Assembly: GCA_039090855.1 (NCBI GenBank)
Contig: CM077011.1
Coordinates: 28,425,001 to 28,489,000 of the forward strand
From: Macrothele yani
Taxonomy: Eukaryota; Arthropoda; Arachnida; Araneae; Macrothelidae
DNA length: 64,000 nucleotides
Reading direction: 5' to 3'
In this document: one piece after another, positions 33,011-44,620 of the stretch
Numbering within the stretch: position 1 is the stretch's first letter
Layout: each line of letters starts with the position of its first letter
Translations under genes and position numbers: made by a program
The notes under the pieces: generated by a model
Seen by the model: only the letters and a program-made list of their open reading frames with translations
Database searches by the model: none
What the model was told of the DNA's origin: nothing

Positions 33011-33292
33011 AACTAATATAAAAAAGATTTATGTAAGTTAAAATAAAATGGTTGGCAACATAATATAGCAGCACTCAAAGTTTTTTATTTTTTTCGGTTC
33101 TTTTGGTGAGCGCTACTGCTGAATAAGTGGAGCATTTCATCGATAATGACTTCCATGCAAGAAAAAGCGGCGTGCGTGTTGTAGTTCCTTGAGATCAAAT
33201 CGGCGCTTACTAAGCGCGTCGAAGGAACTAACTAGAATCCGTGACTGTAAACACCATTGATGATGTCATATACGATTTGAATTTTGTTCGTG

Positions 33293-33353
33293 TCATTTGT
33301 CCTGATGAAGCTAGGCCCAAACCCAGCGAAACCTTGGCGGTCTTGTAAAATGA
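33293..33353 (+). ncRNA. Degraded type I hammerhead ribozyme behind the PLE remnant
   Basis: The core CTGATGA (33302-33308) is followed by an unpaired A, a stem II (GCT-GG / CC-AGC with one mismatch), GAAA at 33328-33331 and a short stem III (ACC / GGT). The cleavage triplet GTC ends at 33342. Stem I (TCATTT / AAATGA) is separated from the core by 3 and 5 unpaired bases, so folding is doubtful. It lies ~290 bp after the GIY-YIG remnant on the same strand, the same position as the hammerhead at 8908-8950. Confidence 0.6.
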
Positions 33354-33359
33354 AATATT

Positions 33360-34583
33360 TATGAGAAACGTTGTATCTTCTTAATACATAGTTGTAGCTG
33401 ATGATTGCTATCTTCGTAAGGCAAGTGTGACTTTGGACACTGGATCAAAATAAAGCGTTGGATCAGAGGCACAGATCTGATTTTTCGCGGCCGTAGTCTA
33501 GCGTATCAGAAGGGGCGCTCGATTATAACTGAAGCATACAACAAAACAATAGTACATTATTATTATTATCTTAAATATCTTGAAATATTTTGTATTCCAT
33601 TTTAGACAACCACATAACATTATATTGATTTTTACTCCTTTATTTTCACTTTATTGCGCACTTGTATCTCAAAAATCACAGAGGACGCACCCCGTAAAAT
33701 ATTTTTCATGTGAGAATACGGTGTCAATTCATTTACGGGTTTTCTTTCTGTTGCTCAGGAGAATGCACAGCAAAAGAAAAAATCTGGAACTTTTCGAAAG
33801 CAGCACGAGAATCAAAGGAAGAAGAATTCACACCAGCCCTACACTGCTCATGCATGTACTCTTGTGTGACTACTGAGTAGGACATCTGAGGGGAAATAAC
33901 TAAAACTTCCAAAGTAGTCATAAGCTTTAGACTTGTCGACGCACATATATTGATTATTAAACAATGAAGTGGCGAACCTCATTGTTCATCTGCTGATGTA
34001 AACTGAAGCACCCCACAAACGACAGCCAATGTATTCAGACTTAACTTTATCTTGTAGGCTGCTCCTAAGAAACAGAGGTAGAGTTCTTCACTATTTGAAT
34101 GGAATTCACTAGTATGCATAGGCGCCCATACCTTTAGTTTTAAGGATGTGGCAAACAGAAATTATAACTAAGAATAACATGTATTATACAAACACCATTT
34201 GCAAATTTCCACCGCGCGTTCTTATTATCTAACCGTTTTTACCACACTCTTAACACATAAATTTAATTGGAAATCGAAAGACCTAAAAACTACATAAAAG
34301 AAATAGATAAATGAAATTAGACAGCTTTTTGGTACAATAAGGAATTTTTTTGTGTTTATCTTTGATCCCTTCGACCACTTGGATCGTATGCTATAAGAAA
34401 CTTCAAAAATCACTCAATCGATTATCAAGAAAAAAACCCTCTAGACAAATTTCTTGGAAACATTTCATAAAGTCCAAGAGTCGTATACATGGAGACTTTA
34501 CGAAGCAGCGCTGTGATCGCTGATCATTTTACACAGAATAGCATCTTGCCCGGCAGTGAATAGCTGCTGCAGAGGATGATATA
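33360..34583. other. AT-rich intronic spacer, nothing recognised
   Basis: Only short frames are seen. No splice-supported exon or shared repeat was identified. Confidence 0.4.
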
Positions 34584-35800
34584 CACTGAAGTGCCAGAAA
34601 AACTGGTACAGACGAACTTATGCAAAATACATAGCAACGTCACTTATGCGCGTACTCGGTTGCGTCCGCCAGTGCGTATATAAAGTGATAGACATCCTTG
34701 TCAGCTGTCAGAGCTGTTTTCGGCATGAGAATGACAAGTTATAACTATTTAAGCGATTTTCAACGCGGTGTCATAGTTGGCGCTCGTGAGATGGGCCATA
34801 GTATTTCGGAGGTAGGAAGGAAGTTCGGATTTTCACGGACGACCATTGCAAGGGTGTAACGTGACTACAAGAATTCCGGCAAAACCTCCAACCTACGATA
34901 CCAGTGTGGCCGTAAGAAGACATTGTGTGAACGTGACCATCGTCGGCTGTCAAGAATCGTTTCAGGCGATAGGCGTGCAACACTCTCGCAGGTAGCATTG
35001 GAATTCAATGCTTTAGTATCAACAAGCATCAGCGTCAGGACTGTGCAACGTACTCTGCACGATATGGGCTTTGAGAGCCGACGCCCAACTCGAGTCCCCT
35101 TGATGGGTGCACGACACAGAGCTATGCGCCTCACTTGGGCACGGCAACACCGCCACTGGACACTTGATGACTGGAAACAAGTAGCCTGGTCTGACGAGTC
35201 GCGTTTCCAACTGTATCGGGCAGATAATTGGATTCATGTGTGGCGCAAACCCCATGAAGCCATGGATCCCGCATGTCAACAGGGAACTGTACCGGCTGGT
35301 AGGGGGGTCCGTAATGGTATGGGGTGTGTTTAGATGGACTTCACTGGGACCCCTGATATGTCTACAAACGTCTGTTATCGGCCAACGCTATGTGATCATC
35401 CTTTCTGACGAGGTACATCCGTTCATGTCTTGCATTAACGCTGATGGGTTGGGCCTGTTCCAAAAGATAATGCACCTCCACACAAGTGTCGGGATGCCAC
35501 ATTATGGTTAGAGGAGCATTCATCTATGTTTGGGGTGTTGCCATTCCCACCCAAGTCCCCAGATCTGAACGTGATAGAACACATTTGGGATGCCATGCAA
35601 CGCGCTATCGAACACAGGAATCCGAGACCTCGGAATACACCCGAATTGCGGAACGCTCTGCAGGAAGTACGGTGTGCATCTACAGCATATTTCCAGAAGC
35701 TAATGGAGTCCATGCCACGTTGTATTTCTGCAGTCCTGAGCTCCCGTGGGGGACCTACCAAGTATTAGACTGGCGTACCAGTTTTTCTGGCACTTCAGTG
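34584..35800 (+). mobile_element. Dead Tc1-like transposon, copy 4
   Basis: Matching inverted ends begin CACTGAAGTGCCAGAAAAAC and are flanked by TA. The transposase reads LSDFQRGVIVGAREMGHSIS from about 34750, then a TAA within the HTH (at about 34858). It continues in frame from 34923 through WSDESRFQLYRADN, then shifts several times before SPDLNVIEHIWDAMQ (about 35560) and ends RGGPTKY at 35768. One stop and at least two shifts make it inactive, although the ends still look competent. Confidence 0.92.
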
Positions 35801-35804
35801 TATT

Positions 35805-36280
35805 TGTCATTTCTTCGCCTTTCATACATTTTCATATTGTGCCATATGTACGCTGTTTTCCAACATGCAAAGGGAAATTTCATTATTACTTTCTACAGTG
35901 AATTTCCGCTTTTTCTACCGAAAATTCGCAACGTTTTCTCTATTTTTAAGGCACACACACGCACCCAGAAATTCTACAGAAAAAATTAACAATCAGAACT
36001 AGGATTATCACAAAAATCTGTGTAGTACTTAACAACAACAAAGAGGTCATGATCCAATTTCCAGGGAGAGGGGGAGTAAATGCCCCCTCTTGCCCCCTTA
36101 TATGGGCGCCCATGTTGGTATTTATTCTTAATCTAACCTATCTTCTCTGTCGTCATGTTTCCCTTGATATACAACTGCATATAGTTGGTCTGAATTCGTT
36201 CTGACGGAATACAAAAATATTTAAAAGAATTCGAGATGAATAAGGTACTGCACTGAAGGTTTACAGAATTTCGACTGAAC
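35805..36280. other. Intronic spacer next to the TRP-like first exon
   Basis: A short G/C-run patch near 36070-36115 (GGGGGAGTAAATGCCCCCTC) resembles hAT MITE ends, but no second end was found. Confidence 0.4.
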
Positions 36281-36284
36281 GTAC

Positions 36285-36431
36285 CTGCAAAAATTCTCTG
36301 ATTCCCTCTCTGTCACCGGCCCGGACTAGATCCAAAAACTTTTCTTCCGTTTCGGTTACTTCTGTGACTACACATATTGCCAATTGCTGGGTATGCTCTG
36401 GGTAAAGCCCCTCCTCTAATTTCTCAGCCAT
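36285..36431 (-). CDS. TRP-channel-like gene, probable first coding exon
   Basis: An ATG at 36431-36429 opens 49 codons that end at donor CAG/GTACGTTC. They read MAEKLEEGLYPEHTQQLAIC, then VVTEVTETEEKFLDLVRAGD, then REGIREFLQ. EEKFLDLVxxGDxEGxxxFL is the pre-ankyrin/first ankyrin helix typical of TRPC-like channels. It joins in phase 0 to the exon at 16801-16997 to give the continuous ankyrin pattern REFLQ-DKTEFDINCCDY. The frame is open to 36461 without a further ATG, and CTGTAG at about 36465 could be an acceptor, so an upstream 5' UTR exon is possible. Confidence 0.7.
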
Positions 36432-36862
36432 GACTGCTTTCAGCGTGGGTCTAACTAACAATCTACAGGATAAAACTGATCAGAATACTTTTATAACTCA
36501 TGTGCAGCGCGCCGAAAGCAATGCATTTCACGATCGGAGCGCGGGTGTTGATTATGTTAAGTGACCATATGTTTCTAGATAAGGAAAGCCTTCGACGTTA
36601 AACAAATAATTCAACTCCATCAGAATAATGGTAGGTGAAGCTTATTTGCACGAAATGCATAACACAAGAATTAATCTCCGGCGGAAGAAATGATGGATGG
36701 AATGAATACGTGCAGTTGTATTTTGGTACACAATGATTCGATTTACAAAGTTTCTGTTTAACAACCACTTAAAAGTAATACACTTAGATAATAAGATTCA
36801 GAAACTAGACTTAGCTTGATCCCTTCCAATAAAGAGAAAAAAGCTGTTATGAAAGCGATATA
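36432..36862. other. Region upstream of the first TRP-like coding exon
   Basis: No promoter signal can be asserted. No repeat was recognised before the Tc1 element starts at 36863. Confidence 0.35.
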
Positions 36863-38264
36863 CACTGCTGGCCACCCAAAATGCAACAAGAAGGACACGA
36901 GATAGCAAAGCCAGATTTACTGGACACATAACAACAGATACAAAGATGAAACGATTCAGCTTATAGGCCCGTGCAGCTTGCGGAACACGCAGATATCAAT
37001 AGTTCGTGTGGCCCCCATGGATGGCAATAACGGCCGCTACACGCCGCGGCATCGAACGAAAGAGGCTTTGGATGTGGGTTTGGGGTATGTCTGTCCAGGC
37101 TGCTTTCACACGTTGCCACAGTTCATCACGGGTGGTGCTTGCCGGGCCACTCGGTTGCCGAACAGCGACCAGACGTGTTCGATGGGCGACATATCGGGAG
37201 AACAGGCGGGCCACGGCAGCAGTGACACCTGGTGGGCCGTGAAGAATTGTTGCAAGATGCGTGCCACATGCGGACGCGCATTGTCCTGTTGAAACGTGGC
37301 CGCTGGCCGGTCCTGCAGGTAAGGGAGGACTACAGGTTCCAAAACGTCGGAGATGATGCGGTGGCTGCTGAGTGTACTGGCGATGCGTACCAGAATGGTT
37401 CGGGTGTCATATCCAATTGCGCACCAAACCATAACGCCAAGCGACGGACCGGTAGGGCGATGCATAATGCAGGTATCATACAGTCTCTCGCCGCGGTGCC
37501 TCCACACGCGGATGCGGATCCCACCATCGTGGTGTTGCAAGCAGAAGCGGGATTCGTCGGAGAAGGCAATGTCGTGCCATTCCTTAGTCCAGATGCGTCG
37601 TTCAACGGCCCACTGCGGCCGCAGTCACCGGTGGTGTAACGTCAATGGTAATCGGAGCAATGGGCGCGGTACGACAAGTCCCCGCTCCTGCAGACGACGT
37701 CGAACGGTACGTGCTGACACAGGTTGTTGCGCAACACACCCTAATTCCTGCGCTAACGTTCGTGATGTGGCGGTGCGAGCCGTCAATTCCTGCCACACAA
37801 TATGCCGGTCCTCTCGTTTGGTGGTGTGCCGCGTCTGCGGCAACCGCTCACTTCGGTCCGTCCGTCCCTCCTGCAGCCACCGAATCCATACTCGCCTCAC
37901 TGTGGCTGGATGTCGTTCCACACGGGCGCCGATGTCTCGGTACGTTAAACCGCTGTCGCGATAAGCCACTATTCGTCCTCTGTCGAACTCCGAAACGTTC
38001 TGGAATGACTGCCGTATTCTGCGACGAGGTATCAGGAAGCTTCCCACGCACAGGTCCGGCAGCACGACACACTTCCACTAGTTACACCCCGCCTTCTGTG
38101 CACCCTTCTTATAGTGCTTCTCGGTTGCGTGCCGGGCGCACATGATTTGCATATGCCCTTCAATGCTAATCGTTTGCATGTCCTCTCGCGGGCGACGCAT
38201 GTTGCGAATTTCCGGCCAATCGGATGCTTCCTTCTTTGCGTTGCATTTTGGGTGGCCAGCAGTG
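36863..38264 (-). mobile_element. Dead Tc1-like transposon, copy 5
   Basis: Inverted ends CACTGCTGGCCACCCAAAAT match on both sides with TA flanks. The HTH part (FDRGRIVAYRDSGLTYRDIG) is at 37625-38065. The catalytic part at 37106-37540 has QQDNARPHVAR and SPDMSPIEHVW with the canonical 34-residue spacing. FSDESRF lies in the break near 37545-37620, and the C-terminus is in another frame (36996-37214). Confidence 0.92.
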
Positions 38265-40050
38265 TATATCCTTTTCATAAATTGTCTGTACATACATAGA
38301 GAGAAATATTATGATATATATACACTCAGTAGGCAAAAAATTAGAGATAGGGGTGATGGGCAGTTGACATGTGCAGAGATGGAAACAGGTCACACGTCAA
38401 CGGGTTGACAATTTCCGGCGGTTCAAACGGGTTGGGTCAAGGTGTTCCTGACGTGATTTCGACCGCAGATCACGTTTGTAGGAATTAATTGAATAAACAT
38501 ATTTCGCACTCTTTAATTTCTCTCACTTTATATATGAATTACCACTGAAATTCTTGCAGTAACAGAAATTTTAATTTTGTCATCGATGCTTTCGTAATTA
38601 CGTAGTTTTTCCTAATCTCGAAAAAAAAATGAAATTTGGGAACATCTGGATTTCCTTTCTTACTAAAAGTGAAGAAATTTAAAAATAATTCTGAATGCAG
38701 CTATCGCAATAAAATTCGCACACGAATGGAATAAAATCTCCGGCAATTTGTCGGAGAGAAAGTACTATGGCTATTGCTTGGGAAAAGGAAGTGTTTTATT
38801 TTTTTATATACAGATCAAGTTTTACTAGGGGTATCTTCAGCTGCAATCCAGAAACATTAGTAAAACCTTCTTTTGTAAATACAAGCAACACAATAATTGC
38901 AATAATTATCAGACTTTTGCTAAAAAAGACTATTAAACAGGAAATGATGATGTCAGCATACCGTTAATTTTAGGTTTGGGGCACTTGGATATTTTTAGAA
39001 ACAGTGAGCCGCAAGAAATCTGCCTCCAGGGCTGTCTATGGATTGCCAGTCCGATACTGAGCGTTCGTATGAAGATTGAATAAACATTACATGTACAACA
39101 GCTATTTCTGCAGATTTTTTAGGAATAATAATTCTGGATACGTGTAAAATAATGTATGAGGAATTAAAAGAGCAGTACATGAAGGTGGGAATGTTTTCTG
39201 GGGGAATGATATTTTCTACATTTTCTAACCAATTGTTATTATGTAGTTGTAATAAAGTTAGAGCATAAATAAGTAATTCTTAAAAATGACAAATGAATCA
39301 AAGCCATATTATTACTTAATATTTTCTGGAGATCTTAAATTCATGTGGAAGAAACCGCGACTCCCCAGACACGCGTTTAAAGCACTGAAGTTCTGTTGCT
39401 TTCAAACTGAAGTACGTACTTTGGTGCAAAGCGGCTTCTGTTACGGTGTGGAGAAAACGCATTTCCGTAATTCACGTGATGATCGCAATTACTACTCGTT
39501 TCGTAACACCGCATCGTCAGCAGATCACTCCTTCCTCTCTTTCCCTATCTGATCTCCCTTCTTTTTTTCCCCATCCCTCTGCGTTAAGCCAGTCGCATTT
39601 ACTACCATTTCAACTCCGGTCGCATATATGACTGCTTCAAATTTTCCCAAGGGGTGGACCCCCCTAAATTTACCGGGAAAAATAGTCAGGTACTATAACA
39701 ATTAAGAAGGAGGTTAACTTTTGTACGCTTATTCTTATCTAGTTACTAGTAACTATGTAACAGTACAAGAAAGTTAAATGATTAGAAGAAGCAGTAGATG
39801 AAATTCTTTTCCTATTTAGCTTTCTCTAAATTTATTTAACAGAACTACTCCCTTATAATTATTGTGTGTTACAATTATGCGATACATGATTAAGAAGTAT
39901 ATGTAGATGGCGTATCGTGACTTTTTGTTTCAAACTTCGACGTAATAATTTTCCGCTCTGCCAGCCCAAGGGGGAGCCCGGGCCCCTTCGGCCACCCCCG
40001 TGGGTGCGCCGCTTGCTGTCGCCCCGGCGGCTGCCCGCCGCAATCCTTAT
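38265..40050. other. Spacer, mostly unrecognised
   Basis: At 38321 CACTCAGTAGGCAAAAAATT preceded by TA looks like a lone Tc1-type end, but no partner was found. A G+C-rich patch (39955-40050) stands out in an AT-rich background and may be a MITE end. No gene is seen. Confidence 0.4.
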
Positions 40051-42236
40051 TACTGTGGTCAACAGTCAGATTTCAGTCCTGTTGCAGCATTATCCACAAC
40101 TTTGCCATTTTTCTGTACAGAACAAGCAAACAAAAAAAAAAAAAAAAAAACTATCTATCAAAAGAAAGGATTCTTTCAATTGGATATTTACATAGAAGCA
40201 ATGGTATGAGATTAAACATATTTCGAATTTAATAGCATGTGCATTAATATCCTTAGTTGCAAAATTATGCCTCCGAAAATGATCCAAAGGCAAAGATCAT
40301 CGTTTAGATAGTTCTTTAGGCTTTCCCGGTGTAAGAATTTTTGAAATTGGACTAGTAGGCGGCTCGATATGGTGCCCGCAGATGGACAAGCACATCTTTT
40401 GTTTATTTGTTTTTTTTTCAAAAGGATTGCTAAAAATTATGATAGTCTCAGGTAGAGAATCGTCTTTGAATTAAGTCACACGATAACAGATTTACTTCAA
40501 AATAAAGGTGCTTTTGCTACTGGCCATTTCTTGCAAATTGCTCAATGTCACTCGCTGATACGTAAATTAATTGAGCCAGTGTTGCGCTACTTCTATTAAG
40601 CAATGTAATGTAATGTAATGTATCGGACATTGTGAAGTAAAACAGAGAAAATAATCAACTTCCCCCTTCCTCAAAAACAAAAAAAAAAAAAAAAAAAACA
40701 GAATAAAAATCCTCAGAAGAATTTACAAAAAATAATATTAAATAAAACAGCGCTAGGGAACCGCTGTCTGCACTAGAAAAAGAAAAAAAAATGAAAACGT
40801 GAGCACAGATGTCTTGTGACGTATATTCTAAATTAACTTTCTTTTTAGTTTCTTTCCTTATGCAAATCTTGAGTTTGTTCTCAGTTATACTTCACACTTA
40901 ACGTGATATCTTCTCTCTCAAATGAATACTGTTGGCAACACAATTGAGGTAGAATGAACGTGACGTATGCCTGTTATGAGATAAGAACGAGAGATATAAA
41001 GTACGATACAACAGTTGCTCGTGTGGAATGTGGAATGTGGAGCGTTGCATGTAGTTGATACTGATTTGTTATGTAAAATGTGAAGTGCTATGATGCATTA
41101 GTGAAAACATCTGGAATAAAGCCAATTTCCGTAAGTTTGATTTCTGTTTTAAATGTTTGTTCTGGCTGTTAAGGTTTAATTAAGGAACTATTTCATCGTA
41201 TGGTTATGTTTTTAAAATAATGTAAGAAGAGCGACAAAGAATCAGTACGAAAGGACATTACGTTCTATTCTCAAATAAATAAAAGACAAAAGCCTAACAA
41301 AAATGTTAACAAAATGACTGGAAACCTATCTATCTATTTGGCCTAACAATTTTGTAAAGGAATAGAAAAAACAATCACACACACAAAAAAGGAAACGCCA
41401 GCCCCTTATTAGCATGCTTCCTCTTCCCCTTCTCCAAGATCCAAGAAATGGCTCTAAGAGATCCTTCGCTTAGTGCGAAATGGGAGTTTTAAAAGTTTTT
41501 TGAACGCAGCATCAGTTTCTTCGATAGATGATGATGAAGAAGAAGGCTATCTCTTTCTAGCGTTTAGAAGGCCTGGGAACAGAGAACCTTGAAACTGAAG
41601 ATTCTTCTCTGGGAACTCTGGAGAAATTGCGCTTCCAAGCAACCTTCACAAATTTCTGGATCACAACGAGAGACCCGAGTAATTCTAAAATTTGTGGGGT
41701 TTTTGGAGTTGTACAATACAACTGAAAAAATCCAGCGAAACCCCGACCGCTAGCAACGATTCTTCATTTACAAGGAAACCCAGCATCCTCTGTTACAACA
41801 GATAGCTTTCGTAATATATTTAAAATGCGTATCTTCCTAATGAGGATCTTCCCAGACAGATCTATAGATCATTCAGGAGAAATTGGTGGAGATTTCGGAG
41901 CAGCATTCATTAGTAGGAGCCGAGGAGAAGTATCCACAATATCTGATCGGATATTGTGGGAGTAGATCGGAGTAGGAGCCGAGGAGAAGTATCCACAATA
42001 GAAGAAGTATCCACAATATCCGATCTTGCCGTGGAACTTCAAAATCAGATCCTTCGACAGGTGATTGAAATTTAATAGTTAATCAAACCTCAAGTATTCC
42101 CGAGAAATCGCTTCTATAACACCAAATTTTTCGTCGCATGGATACGGAAAAAGCGGGAACAGCATTTTCCCTTTAATATACGAAAGGAACTGCCGAATAG
42201 TTTCTGGAAATTCAGAATTTTCCGTTAATACTTCTT
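40051..42236. other. Spacer with simple and local repeats
   Basis: A-runs lie at about 40132-40150 and 40678-40698, and (TAATG)n at about 40603-40622. Between 41880 and 42020 the segments GTAGGAGCCGAGGAGAAGTA and TCCACAATATCYGATC are duplicated in direct and inverted order. No gene is recognised. Confidence 0.5.
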
Positions 42237-42262
42237 AACAATTAAGTTAGTAAAATCATGCA

Positions 42263-44204
42263 ATGCATAGAGATGGTAGCAGCTGAAGATGCGTAGAGAT
42301 GGTAGAGATGGTAGCAGCTGAAGATGAAGCAGGTATTGTAGAAAAATCCTGGTGCAAAACGGGGGAGGAACCAGGCGGAGGCAACAAACTGGAAGAGTCC
42401 TGGAGCGGTGCAATGAAAGGAACAGGTAGAGACGGCAAACTGTTGAACTGAGAAAGAGCTGAAGAGTCTTGAGGAAACACAGTGGTGGAAGATGGGTAGG
42501 CCAGAGGAACAGTATTCACAGATGAAATAGTTGAACCCCATCTGGAAAGCAGCGGTCGAGGGAAAGAAGCTGGGTATGATGAGAGTAAGGAAGACCTTGT
42601 CGAAGTGCTGAAGTCCAAGGCCACAGAAAGTGGAGAATGTGACACAGGAGATGGAACAACCCACCTGGTACAGAGGGTAAAGTACATGCAGTGGAATAAG
42701 ACACTAAAGGTGCAGACTGAAAAGGCTTGGCAGATGACGTAAGCTGGGCAAGGAGCACGGAGATGAGTAGATGATTTACATATGAAGCAATGAAGAGCAG
42801 TATAAACATTCACAGCACGAATATGTCTACCACAGACTACTTGGAATGTGGTAGGACAGGAAACAATCGAAGCTTCGGAAACACGACGAGAGCCTGTCGT
42901 CGGAAACTAAGATAAGGACGGGCTCCTTGCTCGTCCAATGCGGCAGGTAAAGTACGAATTGGACCAATAACAAGTCCACAACGAGAAAGAAAACCAAGGA
43001 GGACATCATCAGAAATTTCCGGTGGAACAGGAGACATGCTTACAAGAATAGGGCACTGTGCGAGAGGAATGGCGAACAGACTTTGATCACCAACAAAGAT
43101 GGGAGAAGACATAACTCATGCAACATGAGCGAGAGAGGAAAAATAAATAAGCACAGAGCGAGGTTTACGTGCAACATGTGTAATGGCATCTGGAGGAACA
43201 AGTTCATGCAGAGCTGATGTGTACACAGTAAGTTTTGTATTAGGGAGGGCAACATATTTCACCCCTAAAGCTAAAGAGGCTAGTAGAGACACCTCGGGGC
43301 GAAGATTCAGGGAGATGAAGAGTAAGGATTGAATCCTGACGAGAAACAAGGAAATCCAGGCATGACGGCAAAAGCGCTGAATGTGTGGTAGTGGGGGCCG
43401 ACAAAGAGTGCTGAAGTTTATCTTGAAGCAGAACATCTGGTGGAGGCGTCAGTGGTGGAAGATATTCTGTTGATATTGCACAAGCCATAAGCGGTGGTAA
43501 AATGCGCAATTGCTACGAAGACAAATGGGGAAGGCACAACGAACAGGTGAACGAAGGCTGAGCGACAAACAATGACGACACAAGTAGAGCTGCAAGAGAG
43601 ATGTCACAACTGTGAGACCATGACGTCACCGGAGGACCACTACAACTGTGAGACCAAGACGACGTACGTCACCGGAGGACCACTACAACTGTGAGACCAA
43701 GACGACGTCACCGGAGGACCACTAATGGAAGATGACGTAACCGGGAGAAGGGTAAATAAACTCAGGAACACAAGCATAGGAGGCAACGTATAGGAAAACT
43801 GATGGAGAATAGAAGACAGTCAAGGCGAGTCACGATGGCCAGTGGTAAACACACCCACCGTGATGAAATATGAAGGAATATCGCTATAATATTCACTTAC
43901 CGGTGCGGAAACGTAGCTGGGAAGATTGCTGACAGCTTATTACTTGAGCGAGGTGCAAAGGAAAGGAACAGAAGGCACTGGAACGTGTACACAGGGCGCA
44001 CCCTTCAGAACGCAGAAGGGCATGGTCAGCAGGTAATATTACTATGAAAATCAAGTAAATATGTACAGTTCGGCTAAGAAAGGTGGTGAGAAAGATAGCG
44101 CATACCCTTATGCATGATTGGAGCACAAAATTCGGGAGCAACAGGCACTTTTACCGAACAAACTGAGCAAAATGTGTAAAGCTCGAGAGGGCACGTGCAA
44201 CGAC
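42263..44204 (-). pseudogene. 5' part of a second Tx1-like LINE (leader and ORF1 only)
   Basis: Minus-strand pieces match the ORF1 at 24865 in order. These are VKYVALPNTKLTVYTSALHE and THVARKPRSVLIYF (about 43120-43265), SPVPPEISDDVLLGFLSRCG (about 42960-43040) and a CCHC knuckle CFICKSSTHLRAPC (about 42750-42790), followed by a Ser-rich tail. At least two shifts separate them. A leader with three direct repeats (TGTGAGACCAAGACGACG) lies at 43600-43725. ORF2 and the 3' end are absent. Retention of the 5' rather than the 3' end is opposite to usual LINE truncation. Confidence 0.75.
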
Positions 44205-44620
44205 AGTTTTGTCGCAATAGAAGCATTTCTACGTAAGTTATGATGCATAAGGGCAATGGAGTGGATCCTGCTCCTGTCTTCTTACCTTTGACCCCATTTC
44301 GCACATTTTAAGTAGAGTTCGTGCCGAGGTGGTCTCCTACCACATAATAAAATTTCATAGAAATCGAACCATTTTTACGCAAGTTATGACGTATAAGGGC
44401 AATGGAATGGATCCCGGTCCTATGTCCTGACCTTTAACCCTATTTCGCCCATTTTCAATAGGGTTCGTCCCCAGGTAGTCACCTACCACATACTAAAATT
44501 TCATCGAAATCGAACAATTTTTACGCGAGTTATCTTGCGGACGGACGGAGAGACAGACAGAGAAACAGACGGACAAAGCTGGAGCATATACTCTTCTTCA
44601 ACCTACAGTTGGAAAGCGTA
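44205..44620 (-). repeat. ~147-bp array fragment with capping hairpin
   Basis: Two to three units (TTTGTCGCAATAGAAGCATT..., then GAACCATTTTTACGCAAG..., then GAACAATTTTTACGCGAG...) are followed by the hairpin at 44589-44620. The left flank of this family (AAGTTAGTAAAATCATGCAA) is at 42243-42262, beyond the LINE fragment, so the LINE fragment sits inside the repeat. Confidence 0.8.

Larger units (their letters stand above)
16998..36284 (-). other. 19.3-kb intron of the TRP-like gene
   Basis: On the minus strand it starts GTACGT (donor at 36284) and ends CTTTAAG (acceptor at 16998). It contains two SINE families, four Tc1 elements, a Foldback-like element, a hAT-type element with a nested Tx1 LINE, and a PLE remnant. 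I found no other host coding sequence in it. Confidence 0.68.

Noticed and set aside
33580..33876. A 98-codon frame as a gene, with acceptor-like TTGCTCAG inside
   Set aside because: Composition is ordinary AT-rich spacer, there is no recognisable domain, and no donor in phase was seen.
36070..36120. hAT MITE at the G/C-run patch
   Set aside because: No inverted partner or 8-bp duplication could be located.
38321..38460. Another Tc1 element starting CACTCAGTAGGC
   Set aside because: Only one end is visible; no transposase sequence or second inverted repeat was found.
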